A DNA stretch of 64,000 nucleotides from Mesoplasma entomophilum (GTDB taxonomy: Bacteria > Bacillota_I > Bacilli_A > Mycoplasmatales > Mycoplasmataceae): positions 620,001-684,000 of the forward strand of contig NZ_CP024966.1 of the NCBI RefSeq assembly GCF_002804125.1, read 5' to 3'. A program made the translations under genes and the position numbers. Every line of letters starts with the position of its first letter. The stretch's first letter is position 1. Shown here piece by piece: positions 42,523-54,154 of this stretch. The notes beneath the pieces were generated by a model that made no database searches, had not been told where the DNA came from, and saw only the letters and a program-made list of their open reading frames with translations.

Positions 42523-43601
42523 GATCTAGCTCCTTTCTTTTCAAATTTATTACTTATGAATTTTGAAACTACCATTAGTAAGAATACAAATACAGCTAAT
42601 ACAACACTTATTGCTGCACCAAATCCAAAGTCACTACCTTTAAAGAAATAAGATTCAATAATTGATGTAATTAATGTGATTTTTCCATCACCCATGTATT
42701 GAACAACAACTAATGATGTAGCTGCTTGTAATAAAACTAATGTTAATGCTGTTATAACTCCAGGCATTGAAGATCTAAAAGTTACTGTTCAGAAAGTTCT
42801 AAATTTAGAACACCCTAAATCCATAGCAGCTTCTTCAATGTCAACTCTTCTTGATTCTAGTGAATCATAAATTGGAGTTATAGCAAATGGAAGAAACATA
42901 TATGTCATTCCAATAATAATTGCTAATTGTGTTCCCAATGCACTTGGTGCCATTATTAAAAATAAACTTCTTAACCCTAACACTTTTAATAGCATTGAAA
43001 TTCACATTGGCATAGTAACTAATAGTCACATATTTTTTGCTAATATTTTTGATCTCATTTCTGACATAATTAGCGCAATAGGGTATCCGAAAATGATACA
43101 CATTAATGCAGCTAAAAATGCGTAGGCTATTGTCAAACCTATAGTTCTCATAATTCCGCCTGTTGAAAATATTCTAATAAAATTTTTCAATGAAAATTCG
43201 AACATTTTCATATCCCCACTTGGTTGAACTACTGAATAAACAATAATAGAAATTATTGGTACTATAACTAAACAAATCATAACTACAAAAAATGGTAATA
43301 ATATTGGTCAAGCTTTACCTTTTCCAAAATTAAATAATTTTGTTTTGTTTAATGTTTTGTTTATTTCTTTTATTTTTTGGCGAATTTTTTGTTTGTTTTC
43401 ACGAGCAATTTCATTATCGATTGCTGTTTCAAGTTGTTCTTGATCAAAACCTTCTTTTTGTTTTGATTTTGGTTTAATTACTTTCTTAAAAAATGATTTA
43501 CTCTCTGATGATGAAATACTTTCTTTATTTTTCAAAGAACTTTCATCTAAATTAACATTAATTATGTTTTCAGCCTCTACAGCTTTTGAAACTTTTTTCA
43601 T
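42486..43601 (-). CDS. potB: Polyamine ABC transporter permease PotB with long N-terminal extension
   Basis: 371-residue permease. An unusual charged N-terminal extension of about 97 residues (SSSESKSFFKKVIKPKSKQK, KQKIRQKIKEINKT) comes before the first helix. Six TM helices follow with the PotB EAA loop EEAAMDLGCSKFRTFWTVTF. After KKGARS a TGA codes for Trp and the protein continues WKDSSDQLTLL to a TAA, which increases the overlap with potCD to 37 nt. It starts 4 nt after the potA stop. Canonical PotB is about 280 residues; the extra cytoplasmic part may pair with the coiled-coil linker of PotCD (inference). Confidence 0.9.
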
Positions 43602-43605
43602 TAAT

Positions 43606-44658
43606 TTATTCTACTTCTTTCCACATTACGTGAATAGCTTGGTCGTTTCATTTAATTGAAACTTTATCATCAATTTCGAAAGTATGTGTTGTGTGTATTT
43701 TTCAAATTCTTTTTTTAGTTGTTTCAACTAAAACTTCTCAATGAACGCCTTTAAAGACTGTGTTTATTACAGTCCCATTAAAGTATCCTGTGTTTGTTTT
43801 CTTAATTTCAATATCTTCTGGTCTAATAACAATATCAATTGATTTTTCATCTTCACCAAAGTTTGTGTCATCACAGACAAAATTTTTACCATCAATTTTT
43901 ACTTTATTGTCTTCAACAAAAATTCCATCTTCAATAATGTTTGATTGCCCTACAAATTTTGCTACTCATAAGTTTTCAGGTTCATTGTAAATATCTTCTG
44001 GTGTTCCAATTTGTTGAATTGCTCCTTGATTCATGACAACTATACGGTCACTAATACTTAATGCTTCTTCTTGGTCATGTGAGACCATCAAGAATGTAAT
44101 ACCTATTTCTTTTTGTAGTCTTTTTAACTCTTCACGCATGTGTTGTCTTAATTGAACATCTAATGCAGCTAATGGTTCATCCAATAATAAAACTTTCGGT
44201 TTCATAACTAAAGCTCTAGCAATAGCTACACGTTGTTTTTGACCACCTGAAAGATCATTAATATTTCTGTCTTCAAATCCTTCTAATCCAACTTGTCTAA
44301 TTTGTTTTAGCACTTCACGTTGTAGAATATCTTTTTTAGTTTTCTTGGTTCTTAAACCGAATGCAATGTTATCAAACACATTTAAATGTGGAAAAAGTGC
44401 ATAAGATTGAAAGATTGTATTAAACTGTCTTTTGTTAATTGGGATAGGCAATAAATCTTTACCTTCAAACATAATTTGCCCACTGTTTGGTTTTTCAAAA
44501 CCAGCTATGATTCTTAAAGTTGTTGTTTTTCCACAACCTGAAGGTCCTAAAAGAGTAATAAATTCTCCTTCTTTAATATTTAAATCTATACCTTTTAAAA
44601 CAACTTTACCATCATAGTCTTTAGTCACATTACGTAACTCTAAGATGTTATTTTCCAT
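43606..44658 (-). CDS. potA: Polyamine ABC transporter ATP-binding protein
   Basis: 350-residue ATPase of the spermidine/putrescine importer. Walker [10 protein letters not shown] is at 38-46, Q-loop [10 protein letters not shown] near 86, signature LSGGQKQR near 138, Walker [13 protein letters not shown] near 158, and the H-loop His is in VSHDQEEAL near 193. After a TGA-coded Trp the C-terminal TOBE domain reads [10 protein letters not shown] and [15 protein letters not shown]. First structural gene of potA-potB-potCD. Upstream are a 43-residue ORF and two hairpins, one a terminator look-alike, suggesting attenuation. Confidence 0.95.
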
Positions 44659-44705
44659 TTTGGTTTCCTCTTTTATTCATATATGATTGTTAAGTTTATA
44701 AACTC

Positions 44706-44755
44706 AAAAAAATGTCATCATATGACAAAATAGAAGTCGTTATTTATATGACTTC
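44706..44755 (-). promoter_or_regulatory. Hairpin pair upstream of potA, possible attenuator
   Basis: Directly after the leader ORF stop the minus strand forms GAAGTC-(11 nt)-GACTTC, then TGTCAT-ATG-ATGACA followed by seven T residues. The second is a compact intrinsic terminator shape located before potA, with no obvious new promoter between it and the potA RBS. This arrangement fits transcription attenuation dependent on leader translation. Confidence 0.55.
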
Positions 44756-44887
44756 CTACTTAAGGGAGAGGCTCTCAGTTTCTAAAATAGTTTCAAAAAT
44801 TTGGGCATGACTAAATGCAACATCTAATCATTCAAGAATTAGATATTGTTGTGAATTTGAAATTTCTTTAAATAGTAATAAATTCAT
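44756..44887 (-). CDS. 43-residue leader ORF upstream of potA
   Basis: Starts MNLLLFKEISNSQQYLILEW and ends ETILETESLSLK. It has a strong AAGGAG Shine-Dalgarno 6 nt before the ATG and one TGA-coded Trp. It ends at the foot of the first hairpin of the putative attenuator. Ordinary amino-acid composition with a coiled-coil-like centre; no homologue known to me. It may be a regulatory leader peptide or a small protein of the polyamine operon. Confidence 0.5.
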
Positions 44888-44965
44888 GCTTGTCTCCTTT
44901 TAAAACAACTAAATAAATTGTATATTAATTATTCAAAAAAATGTAGAAAAATTTAGTTTTTGAAC

Positions 44966-44992
44966 ATTAAAAAATGAAGCTATATAAACTTC
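44966..44992 (-). terminator. Terminator after HAD gene of the sucrose operon
   Basis: The minus strand has TGAAG-TTTATATAG-CTTCA followed by TTTTTTAATG, 17 nt after the HAD stop codon. Confidence 0.7.
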
Positions 44993-45008
44993 AATTTCAA
45001 AATTTATT

Positions 45009-45848
45009 TTATTTAAAAACATTTTTAAATAAATAGTCTCCTACTCCGCCTTCTCCAGCTGTTAAATAAGTAACATCATCAGCAACTTGCTTGACTGCAT
45101 CTTTAGCATTTTTCATTGCTATACCTTTGCCTGCTCACTTAATTGCTGCAATATCATTTTCACCATCTCCAAAGTAAATAACATCTTTTGGATCAATGTT
45201 TAATTGCTCTGTTACATATTTTAATCCATATGCTTTATCGACTCCAACTGGGTTTAACTCTATATTTGCATGCGCATCAGACACATAACTAAATTCAAAA
45301 ATAGAAACATCATTTTTTTCTGCCAATTCTCTAAATTTTTGCATATGTTTAGCTTTACCAAAACAAATAAACTTACTTACTTTTAATTTACTAAAATCAG
45401 TTTTACTATTGTAACTTATTAATTTTTGTCTTTTTGTTTTAAACTTCATAAATGTTCTAAACGCACTTATTTTTTTATTAGCATACGCATACTTTTCATC
45501 TTCAGAATAAGCAAAAATTTTAATTTTATTTTTATTTGCACAGTCAAACAATTCTTTTGTTAATCTTATGTCAAAAGAAACAGTATAGTAAATTTTTAAT
45601 TCACCTTTATTATCATGATTAAAACTAAAAGATTGACCTCCATTTTGTGAAACAAATGGATATGAAGAGTTATCTATTTGTAACTCCTTTGCTATATGAT
45701 GAATTGTTGTTAAATTCCTTCCTGTTGCAATTACAACAGGAATATTTAATTCTTTTGCTTTTAAAATCGCATCTTTAGTTTTCTGATGAATTCCAGTTTT
45801 ATGATCAAATACAGTTCCATCAATATCAATTGCTATCATTTTTATCAT
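45009..45848 (-). CDS. Cof-type HAD phosphatase at the end of the sucrose operon
   Basis: 279-residue HAD hydrolase. Motif I is [13 protein letters not shown] at 4-16, motif [10 protein letters not shown] near 39, the motif III lysine is in [14 protein letters not shown] near 205, and motif [22 protein letters not shown] near 225, with Trp by TGA. Cof-type (C2 cap). Probably a sugar-phosphate phosphatase that relieves phosphosugar stress; the substrate is unproven. GAGGTAAC lies 7 nt upstream. It is separated from the fructokinase gene by a terminator, so partly independent. Confidence 0.9.
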
Positions 45849-45897
45849 TTAAGTTACCTCTTTTGTATTTAAATAAATTATACTTTATCGATATTTA

Positions 45898-45930
45898 AAT
45901 AAAATAAAACTAAGAATAAATCTTAGTTTT
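45898..45930 (-). terminator. Terminator after fructokinase
   Basis: The minus strand has AAACTAAGA-TTTAT-TCTTAGTTT followed by TATTTTATTT, adjoining the stop codon. Confidence 0.8.
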
Positions 45931-45931
45931 T

Positions 45932-46852
45932 TTAGTTTAAATGCTCTAAGAAACTTAATGCACCTAAATATTGAACTGTTTGATTAGCAAACATATTAGA
46001 TTTTTTAATAATATTCGCTATTTCCTCTGTTGATGAATTTTCATTAATATTTAATGTTACATATTCATTAATTAAATTAGAAATAAAAGCATCACCAGCA
46101 CCAGTAGTATCAACTAAATTTTCAGCTAATATTGTTGGAACATAGTTCAATTTATTTTTTCATCCAAAAATAGTATCATTACATCCACGAGTTATACAAA
46201 CTAGTGCAGTTGGATTTTTTTGCATTATTGTTTTAATTGCTTCTTCCTGATTTTCAATTCCTGTTAATAAGAATAATTCATCTTCTGAAAACTTAATTAA
46301 ACTGGCTTTTTCCATGTACTTTTGACAATGAATTTTAAATGCTTCAATTTCTTCATTAGTAACTCAAAGTTTGTCTCTAAAGTTAGGGTCAAATGAAAAC
46401 TTAATTCCATTTTTAACTGCTAATTCAAATAATTGATTATATGATTTTTTTAAATTTCCTTCTAAGAAACCTGTAGCACTTCCAAAGTGTATAAAATCTA
46501 TTTTTGAAAGCTTTTGACTTTCTTCTTTATCAAGTTGGTATTCAGCATCACTATTTCTAATAAATTGGAAAAATCTTTCTTTATTTTCATCTAGTGTAAC
46601 TTTAGCAACTGTTGTTGGCTTATCAGTAACTTGAATAAATTCTTCTTTAATATTAAATTTTTTAATAAATTTTTTAATAAGAGCTGAAAATTCATCATTT
46701 CCTAAAGAACCCATAAAGTAACTATTATTTTTGTTAATTGCTCCAATTGAGCAGGCAACATTAAATGATGCCCCACCAACTTCACTTTTAATTGTGTTAT
46801 TTTCTGAATAAATATCCATTAACACTTCTCCAATTGAAACTATATTTTTCAT
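45932..46852 (-). CDS. scrK: Fructokinase (PfkB family)
   Basis: 306-residue PfkB-type sugar kinase. N-terminal SIGEVLMDIYSE and substrate motif EVGGASFNVACSIGAI near 24-39. FMGSLGNDEFS is near 46. C-terminal anion-hole and catalytic base motif is LVDTTGAGDAFISNLI near 245 (Asp in GAGD). It phosphorylates the fructose freed by sucrose-6-phosphate hydrolysis. It follows scrB by about 40 nt, with scrA and the GntR regulator upstream. Substrate is inferred from context; ribokinase-like alternatives are less likely here. Confidence 0.9.
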
Positions 46853-46892
46853 ATTATTTTCCCTTTAACTCATTTTTAAATATTATATTATT

Positions 46893-48305
46893 TCAGTTGT
46901 ATGAATACCCTATTAATTGATTAACTTTAATATTTTTAATGTCTGTTTGAATTTGATTGTGTTTATCAATAAAAAATCTAACTGATATAGCATACTGACC
47001 ATCATTTATAAAAATTTCCATTACACTTCTATCAATTAAAATTCTTAAATTTTTAACATTTAAATTACCCAAGTTAATTATTGAAGGTAAATTTTCTTCG
47101 TCTTTGAAAGTGGTATTACTTCTATCAATAATTAATTCATTATTCTTGTTTGAAATTGAAATATTTTCATTCTTGTCATTTTTAAGTCTAATTTTAAAAT
47201 CACCATTAATTTGATCAGCGATTATTTCACTTAGACCGTTTTCATAATTATAAGAACCATTTAGTAAAGAAATTTCATCTTTTCTTAAAGCATCCAATTC
47301 CTTTATTGGTAATTGATACAAGCGATCATTTTTAACATATAAATCTCTTGGTAATGTAAGTTGATTACTTCATGTTGTTAATTCTGGTGGGAAAGGATTA
47401 GACTTAGAATTTCCTAATCATCCTAACATAATAACTCTTTCACCTGTATTACTAAATACTTGAGGCGCGTAAAAATCAAAACCTAAATCAATTTTTATTA
47501 AATCAGTTTTATATTTAAAGTTAATTTCATTATCAATTTCAACTTCTCTGTATTTTACAAAATGGCTGCCATCTTTTAGCGGCGCATCTTGTTCTAAACA
47601 AGCAAAAACATATTCTCTACCATCTAATTTAAAATAGTTTGGACATTCTAACATATAAGCTTCTTGTTCATCATTTTCATCAAATTTAATATCTTTAAAA
47701 TTTTCTCAAGTTTTACCATTAAATTTGTAAACATTTAGCATAGCTTTTAAATCAGTTGTTTGAGCACCATTCAACATAAATAATTCATTATTCTTTTCAA
47801 ACACAATAGGATCTCTATAATGACCTGAATATTTTGTTAAATCAGCTTCAAATAATAATTCCTTAGTTACTAATTTTTCTTTTAAATCAATAAATGCTTT
47901 TAAAGTATACGCAGTTCTATCAACGTCATTAAACTTAATATTTCCTGTGTAGTATATTTCAATTTCGCCACTTTCATTTATTCTAGCGCTTCCTGAAAAT
48001 ACTCCATTTATGTCATATTTAGTTGAAGGGATTAAAGTTAAACCCTCATAGTTGTAATTAATAAAGTCAGTTGTTGTATATAAAGCTCACGACTTATTAA
48101 AATGTTGAATACTAAATGGACAACTTTGCATAAAAATATAATACTTACCATCATGATAAGTCAATCCATTTGGATCGTTTGTTGATCCTGAATATCCAGC
48201 TAAATGAAATTGATTATTATATCAATCGCTTTGTTTTTTATCATGTCATTTTTGAATATCGCTAAGATCTTCATTGCCTATTAAGTAATATTTTTCTTTT
48301 TGCAT
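46893..48305 (-). CDS. scrB: Sucrose-6-phosphate hydrolase (GH32)
   Basis: 470-residue glycoside hydrolase family 32 enzyme. STNDPNGLTY near residue 42 carries the nucleophile Asp, HYRDPIVF near 160 the transition-state Asp, and ECPNYFKL near 222 the acid/base Glu. After the five-bladed propeller a C-terminal beta domain contains NLRILIDRSVMEIFINDGQY. It cleaves sucrose-6-phosphate to glucose-6-phosphate and fructose in the cytoplasm. Four nucleotides after the scrA stop, so coupled to the permease. Confidence 0.93.
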
Positions 48306-48309
48306 TTTA

Positions 48310-50010
48310 TTACTCCGCTTTGCTTCTTCTAAATTTAATTTTGTCAAATTTTACTTTGCTTTTTAGTTCATCAAATTTTAAACCTAATTTAGTTTTTTTA
48401 GCTTCAACACCCTCTTTGAATAAGAAGAAAGTTAGTAAGAATGCCGAACTAAAGGCAATTATATTAACTCCAATGATTCCTAATAATTTAACTCAGTCTC
48501 CTGTGTATAATAATAATCCTGGTATTACAGTAACTCCCATTCCTGGACATGTAACATTTAATATTCCTGCAAATAATCCACCAAAAAATCCACCAATTGA
48601 TGCATAAATAAATGGTTTAACTTTTGGTAAGTTTGTTCCAAAGATTGCTGGTTCTGTAATTCCGAAAAATGTAGAAAGAGCAGCTGAGAAACCTAATTCT
48701 TTGTCTGATTTATCTTTTGCTTTAATTGCAACAGCCATTGCTGCTCCACCTTGTGAAATAATTGAAGCAGTTCAAATAGCATTGAAGATTGAACCTGCTG
48801 GTGCTGCTCCATTTGCACCTGGTAAACTTCCGTCAATAACAAGTTGCATTTCAAGACCTTGTAATACTTGGTGACAACCTGTAATAACAATACCTTGTAA
48901 AAGACCTGCTATAATAGCTGTTCCGAATCCATATTTAATTGATAATATTGCTTTTGTTGCAATTAGAATTCCTTGTTCAACCATTAATAGGATTGGACCA
49001 AAGAAGAATAATGCAATCAATAATGCAAATGTAATAGTTAAAAATGGTGTAAAAATCATGTTAACTGATTTTGGCATTCAAGATTTAATTCATTTTTCTA
49101 AGTATGCTACAACAATACCAATTATTAATGCTGGTAACACTGAACCTTGGTATCCTGTAATTGGAATAATTCAAAGTTTAATTGGTGCAACAGCAGCGGT
49201 TGTTGGATCTCATACACTTGTCGCATTTGGCACATTACCCATTCACTTTAATCCTGCCTTAATTCATGCATTATAAATATCAAGTGGTGCTTTTCCCAAT
49301 GTTAATTGTTCTTTGTAAAAATCATATTGCGCATTATATGATGCAATTGATCCTTTATTTGGTAATAATGGACTAACTAACATTAATCCAATAATAATAC
49401 CTAATACAGGATTTCCACCGAATCTTTTAACAGTTGATCAACAAACAAGAACTGCTAGTGAATCAAATGCTGTTTTTGTAACGATATCTACAATTATTCA
49501 AAGCAATGAATCTAATTGAGCTCCAGAAGGTTTAATAATTTGCTTTAGTAATGCAGAAACCCCCATTGCTAACCCGGCAGCAACAATTGCGGGAATAATA
49601 GGAACAAATATATCTCCTAAAACTCTCATACCCTTTTGGATTTGACCAAAGAATCCTGTTTTATTTCTTAAAGCTTCTTTATTTGCTTTTGCTTGTAGTT
49701 TAAAATCTTCCAATTTATCACTATTTAATTTTTCATCTAATGGAGCATTACTTACTTCCATGATTTTTTGAACTTCTTCATGAACTGCTTCAACAATTCC
49801 ACTACCTAAAATAATTTGTAGTTGGTTTTGTGCGTAGTTTATTCCTTTAGTTAATGAAGATGCTTTAATTTCAGCTTCATTAACTTTTGTCTTATCAACA
49901 AGATTTAATCTTAATCTTGTAACACAGTGCAGGTAAGATTCAATATTGTCCTTACCACCAGCTGCATCAATAAAACGTTTCGCTTCTAGCGCATAGTCTT
50001 TCTTTTTCAT
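48310..50010 (-). CDS. scrA: Sucrose-specific PTS permease EIIBC
   Basis: 566-residue PTS transporter. N-terminal IIB domain with phospho-Cys in SYLHCVTRLRLNL near 29. IIC domain (about 120-530) of ten helices contains the GITEPAIFGTNLP loop near 440-452, conserved in glucose-superfamily IIC. No IIA domain. The adjacent GH32 hydrolase and fructokinase define the substrate as sucrose. It starts 16 nt after the GntR regulator stop. Its IIB domain resembles that of the other EIIBC in this window. Confidence 0.93.
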
Positions 50011-50026
50011 CTTTTCCTCTTTTATT

Positions 50027-50725
50027 TTATTTTCTTCACTCTATAAAATCTCATTTAAAGTATTTTGGCTTATATCTACTTATTCTATATTCAAGTAGTT
50101 CACCAAAAATTCCATAGACATTCCCTTCATCAACTATAAAACCAGAAAGTGTTTCATCACTAAAAATGTGTAATAATTCTTTATTGTTCGCTTCTTCAAA
50201 ATAAATTTTTTTTGAAGAGTGGCTTACTTTGGAAGGTGTTTCATGCTCAATAAATTTCATTAAACCATTTTCATTTAAATAATTTAAAGTCAAATTTTTA
50301 TAAATTGATTTTGGCACATAACTTTCTTGATACAAGATAACTTCATGAGTATCTTTATCTTTTCTTACACATTTAAAGAAATAAACTTCAGTTCCCTCGT
50401 AAAAATTAGTCAATTTTGATAATTTACTATCAACTATAGTTTCCTTTAGTTCGTAGTATCTATTTATTGAATTTGGGAATAACTCTCTAAAACTGAATAA
50501 TAAGTTATTTTGTATTTTTTCTTGAACAACATAGCCTTTACCATTTACTGGTTTAACAATTTGTAATTCAATTAATTTATTGAATGCAATTCTAATAGGT
50601 TGCTCGCTGTACTTAAATTTTGTTTTAAGCATATTTTGACTAGGTAATATTTCGCCAGGTTGAACTTTGTTTTCCCTAATTAGGTGCATTAAATAATCAA
50701 ATACTATTTCTCATTTTTTGTTCAT
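50027..50725 (-). CDS. GntR/HutC-family regulator of the sucrose operon
   Basis: 232-residue regulator. N-terminal winged helix MNKKWEIVFDYLMHLIRENK, LPSQNMLKTKFKYSEQPIRI and IVKPVNGKGYVVQ at 25-75. A UTRA ligand-binding domain follows (about 85-225). Near its end two TGA codons are read as Trp, giving a C-terminus WDFIEWRK before the TAA, which a standard-code reading would cut off. It heads the regulator-scrA-scrB-scrK unit. Likely senses a sugar phosphate. Confidence 0.92.
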
Positions 50726-50749
50726 TTATTTTTCCTCATTTAATAAAAT

Positions 50750-50785
50750 TAATTATACTTTTTTTAAAATTTTAAATTATACTAT
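50750..50785 (-). promoter_or_regulatory. Tandem -10 boxes upstream of sucrose regulator
   Basis: The minus strand carries the 9-nt direct repeat AGTATAATT twice, 24 nt apart, each containing a perfect TATAAT. Either two start sites or a repeated operator half-site for the GntR regulator. The rest of the gap up to the next gene's terminator is AT-rich with nothing else recognisable. Confidence 0.5.
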
Positions 50786-50942
50786 TTTAAATGAAAAACA
50801 TTAAATAAAATAAAAAATGTAGCTTAAACTTATTTTCAACTAATCTATTTTTTGCAAAATAATGTTGAACAACAATATTTTTGCTATTTTAATTTTATTA
50901 AAACAATTAGTTTAATAGAATACCTATAATCATAACTTTTAT

Positions 50943-50969
50943 TCAAAAAAAAGAAGCTTCTAAGCTTCC
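50943..50969 (-). terminator. Terminator after 155-residue membrane protein
   Basis: The minus strand has GAAGCTT-AG-AAGCTTC then T8; the stop codon sits in the loop. Confidence 0.88.
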
Positions 50970-51427
50970 TCGATGATTTCTAATGATTTTTTATCTTCAT
51001 TTTTAAAAAATAAAATTTTGATTTGTGGTTGAATTGTAATACTGAAACCAACAAGTAATAACAGCATAACACCAAAAACTTTTCATGTATCTGAATCATT
51101 ATTAATAACAAATGTAATATCAGCAGCCATCATCATTGCAGTTGCCATAGTTAATACCACTAAAGTAGTAATGCTTATAATCATCGTTTGAAATGGCTTT
51201 CTGAAGAATAATTTTAATATTGGTAAAATCATTGATGCTCAGACTAAAATAATCCCAGTTAATGCTAATGCAAAATATTGTTTATTGTGTGTTATTTTTG
51301 ATACGTTAGATAGATTTGTTACATCATTAAACCCAATACTATAAAAAGCAACTAAAGCTAAAATACCAAAAATCATTACGTTTACACAAACTGACATATT
51401 CAAGATAACTTTTTTAAAATTTTTCAT
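50960..51427 (-). CDS. Four-helix membrane protein
   Basis: 155-residue protein not recognised. It has hydrophobic helices near 8-28 (ILNMSVCVNVMIFGILALVA), 52-72, 80-105 and 118-138, and ends in an acidic tail NEDKKSLEIIEEA. It lies 31 nt downstream of a second membrane protein gene, likely one operon with the terminator over its stop codon. No hint of substrate. Confidence 0.8.
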
Positions 51428-51458
51428 TTTTTTCCTCTTCCTTTAACTTAATGATATA

Positions 51459-52202
51459 TTACTTTCAGATTTTATTTGTTGTTTTGATACTTAAAAAATT
51501 AAATAAGGTACCTAATATTAATCCGCTTGTAGCAGTGACTAAATAACCTGGTAATCATATATAAACTTTATCTACAAAAGGATTACCGCCTTTATAAGGG
51601 AATATTTGATAAATTGTTTCCTCAGGAACATTATTATGTATTATATAATATTTTATTAGTCCTGCTCTAAGCGTAATATAAATTATATAAATAATAGGTA
51701 AAATACAATTTTTTCAACCTATATTTTTTACGTAATTTTTTGCATCCAGTTTTTCTTTTCTTGGTATATAAAAGTAAAAACCAATAATTACAATAGGTAC
51801 TAATCAATGTTCTAAAATTGATTTTAAAATGTTATATCAAGTATCCATACCTTCAATTTTATCATTTGCAAATATTATTGTTCCTGTATAAACTAGCATA
51901 ACAAGAAGTTGATAAGCTACAATCATGGTTAATACATGTTCGGATTCAGATCATTTAATTTTATTAGATGGCTTTCTGTAATAATTTATAATTGAGCAAG
52001 TTGCTCAAACGATAGTTAAAATAGATGTTCATATTGAAAAATAAATAGTTTCACTAGCTATAGTTATATCAAATAAATTTTGATTCACTGCTATGTTTAT
52101 TTCTGATGGTTGGATTATTGTCATTATAATATCAAGCATTATACAAAAAAATGGAGTTAATGCAAAAAATAATAAAAAACCTAATTTTATTTTTCGATTC
52201 AT
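51459..52202 (-). CDS. Six-helix membrane protein (Pr6Pr-like)
   Basis: 247-residue integral membrane protein with about six or seven helices. A conserved-looking LEHWLVPIVIIGFYFYIPRK lies near residue 150 and a C-terminal aromatic/proline stretch IFPYKGGNPFVDKV near 205. The spacing of the histidine before VP and of the PY motif resembles Pr6Pr/FAR-17a-type membrane proteins seen in Mollicutes; this is a tentative family call. It shares a general pattern with the two paralogues near 38 kb. AAGGAG precedes the ATG. Confidence 0.75.
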
Positions 52203-52262
52203 TTTATTCTCCTTTTTTTACACTTTAATATAATATCAAAAAATGGAGTTAATTTTACAAAT

Positions 52263-52295
52263 AAAAAATAACGAATTATGATTTTCGTTATTTTA
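52263..52295 (-). terminator. Terminator after ptsI
   Basis: The minus strand has AAAATAACGAA...TTCGTTATTTT followed by TTATTTG. Confidence 0.85.
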
Positions 52296-52299
52296 GAAA

Positions 52300-54021
52300 T
52301 TATTTATTTGCTAAGAATGATTCAACTAACTCAACAACTTCAGGAGTATCATCAGATGCTAATGCTTTATTTGCTAATGCTTCTGCTTCTGCCATAGTAA
52401 TTTTGCTCATTAAAGCTCTTGCTCTTAACATTGAAGTTGCACTCATTGAGAATGCATCTAATCCCATTCCTAAAAGCAATGGTAATGCTTGAATATCACC
52501 AGCCATTTCTCCACACATACCAACTCATTTGTTGTTTTTATGTGCACCTTTAATTGTTAAATCAATTAATTTTAAGATAGCTGGGTTTAATGGTTGGTAT
52601 AAGTATGAAACATTTTCGCTCATACGGTCAGCAGCCATTGAATATTGAATTAAATCATTTGTTCCAATTGAGAAGAAATCAGCATATTTACTGAATTTAT
52701 CTGCATTAACTGCAGCAGCAGGAATTTCAACCATCATTCCAACTTGAACATTTTCATCAAATGCAATGTTTTCTTTTCTTAATTCGTCTTTGCATTCTTC
52801 TACGATTGCTTTAGCACGTTTAAATTCATCAACAGTTGCAATCATTGGGAACATAATTCCTAGTTCACCATGTGCACTAGCTCTTAGTAAAGCTCTTAAC
52901 TGATCTTTAAAAATATCTTTTCTATCTAATGTAAAACGAACTGCTCTATATCCTAAGAATGGGTTCATTTCATGTGGGAATTCAAAGTATGATAATTTTT
53001 TATCTCCACCAATATCTAGTGTACGAATAACAACTAATTTACCTTTCATTGCATCCATTACTTGTTTGTAAGCAACATATTGTTCTTCTTCTGTTGGGAA
53101 GTGATCATTGTCCATATATAGGAATTCTGAACGGAATAATCCAACTCCTTCTCCACCATTTTCAATAACTGATTCAACATCAGATGGAGACCCTATATTA
53201 GCTTCAATTAATTTTTCTTGACCATCAGCAGTTTTTGATGGCAAGTCTTTAAATTTTTGTAATTCAGCTTTTAACTCAGCAAATTCTTTTGCTAATTTTT
53301 CATATTCTGCTTTTATTGTATCAGTTAAGTCTAATTCGACAATTCCTGTTGTTCCATTTAATGCAAAAACTTCACCGTTTTTAACATCTGATGTAATTGT
53401 TCTTAAACCTAAAACTGCAGGAATTTCTAAACTTCTTGCCATAATAGCAGCGTGTGAAGTTCTTCCTCCAATATTTGTAGCAAAACCTTTTACAAATTGT
53501 TTATTTAATTGAGCAGTTTGTGAAGGTGTTAAATCTTCAGCAACAATAATAACCTCTTCACTAATTGTTGATAAATCAACAATTGCAATGCCTAAGATAT
53601 GCTTAATAATTCTTGAAGCAACATCTTTAATATCAGCACTTCTTTCTTTAAAATATGGGTCATCCATTGAGGCAAACATTTCATAAAAGTTATTAGTTAC
53701 TTGTTGAGCTGCAAATTCAGCACAAACAGATTCAGATTTAATAACATTTATAATTTCGTCTTTAATAGCTGGATCTGATGCAATTTCTTTATGAGCATCA
53801 AAGATAGCCGCTTTTTCAGGACCTAATTTTTCTAATGTAGTTATTTTTAAATTTTCTAAATCTTCAATTGATTTATTCACTGCATTTTCTAATTTTAATA
53901 CTTCAGCATCAATGTCAGAAACTTTTGTGTTTTTGATTTCTACGTGTTCTTCAGCTAGAACTAAAGCTTTTGCTACTGCAATACCTTCGCTAGCTCCGAT
54001 ACCTTTAAATTGTTTACTCAT
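52300..54021 (-). CDS. ptsI: PTS enzyme I (phosphoenolpyruvate-protein phosphotransferase)
   Basis: 573-residue general PTS enzyme. It takes phosphate from PEP and passes it to HPr. N-terminal HPr-binding helices (20-145). The active-site histidine is in [20 protein letters not shown] near 188-207. The PEP-binding TIM barrel has [11 protein letters not shown] near 290, [13 protein letters not shown] near 330, GYRAVRF, the [12 protein letters not shown] signature near 450 and GMCGEMAGD near 500, following a TGA-coded Trp. It powers both EIIBC permeases in this window. Monocistronic: own promoter with a TATTATAAT box and a terminator. Confidence 0.97.
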
Positions 54022-54130
54022 ATTTTCTCTCCTGTTTAAGTTATTTCATAACATATATAATTATAATATTTAATTGCTATCTTTTATATTAAAAATATTA
54101 AAAATTGGAAAAAATTATTAGATTAAAAAT

Positions 54131-54154
54131 AAAAAATGATGGAAAACCATCATT
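54131..54154 (-). terminator. Terminator after 46-residue ORF
   Basis: The minus strand has AATGATGG-TTTT-CCATCATT then TTTTATTTTT. It overlaps the stop codon and ends the obgE-nadE operon. Confidence 0.88.
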
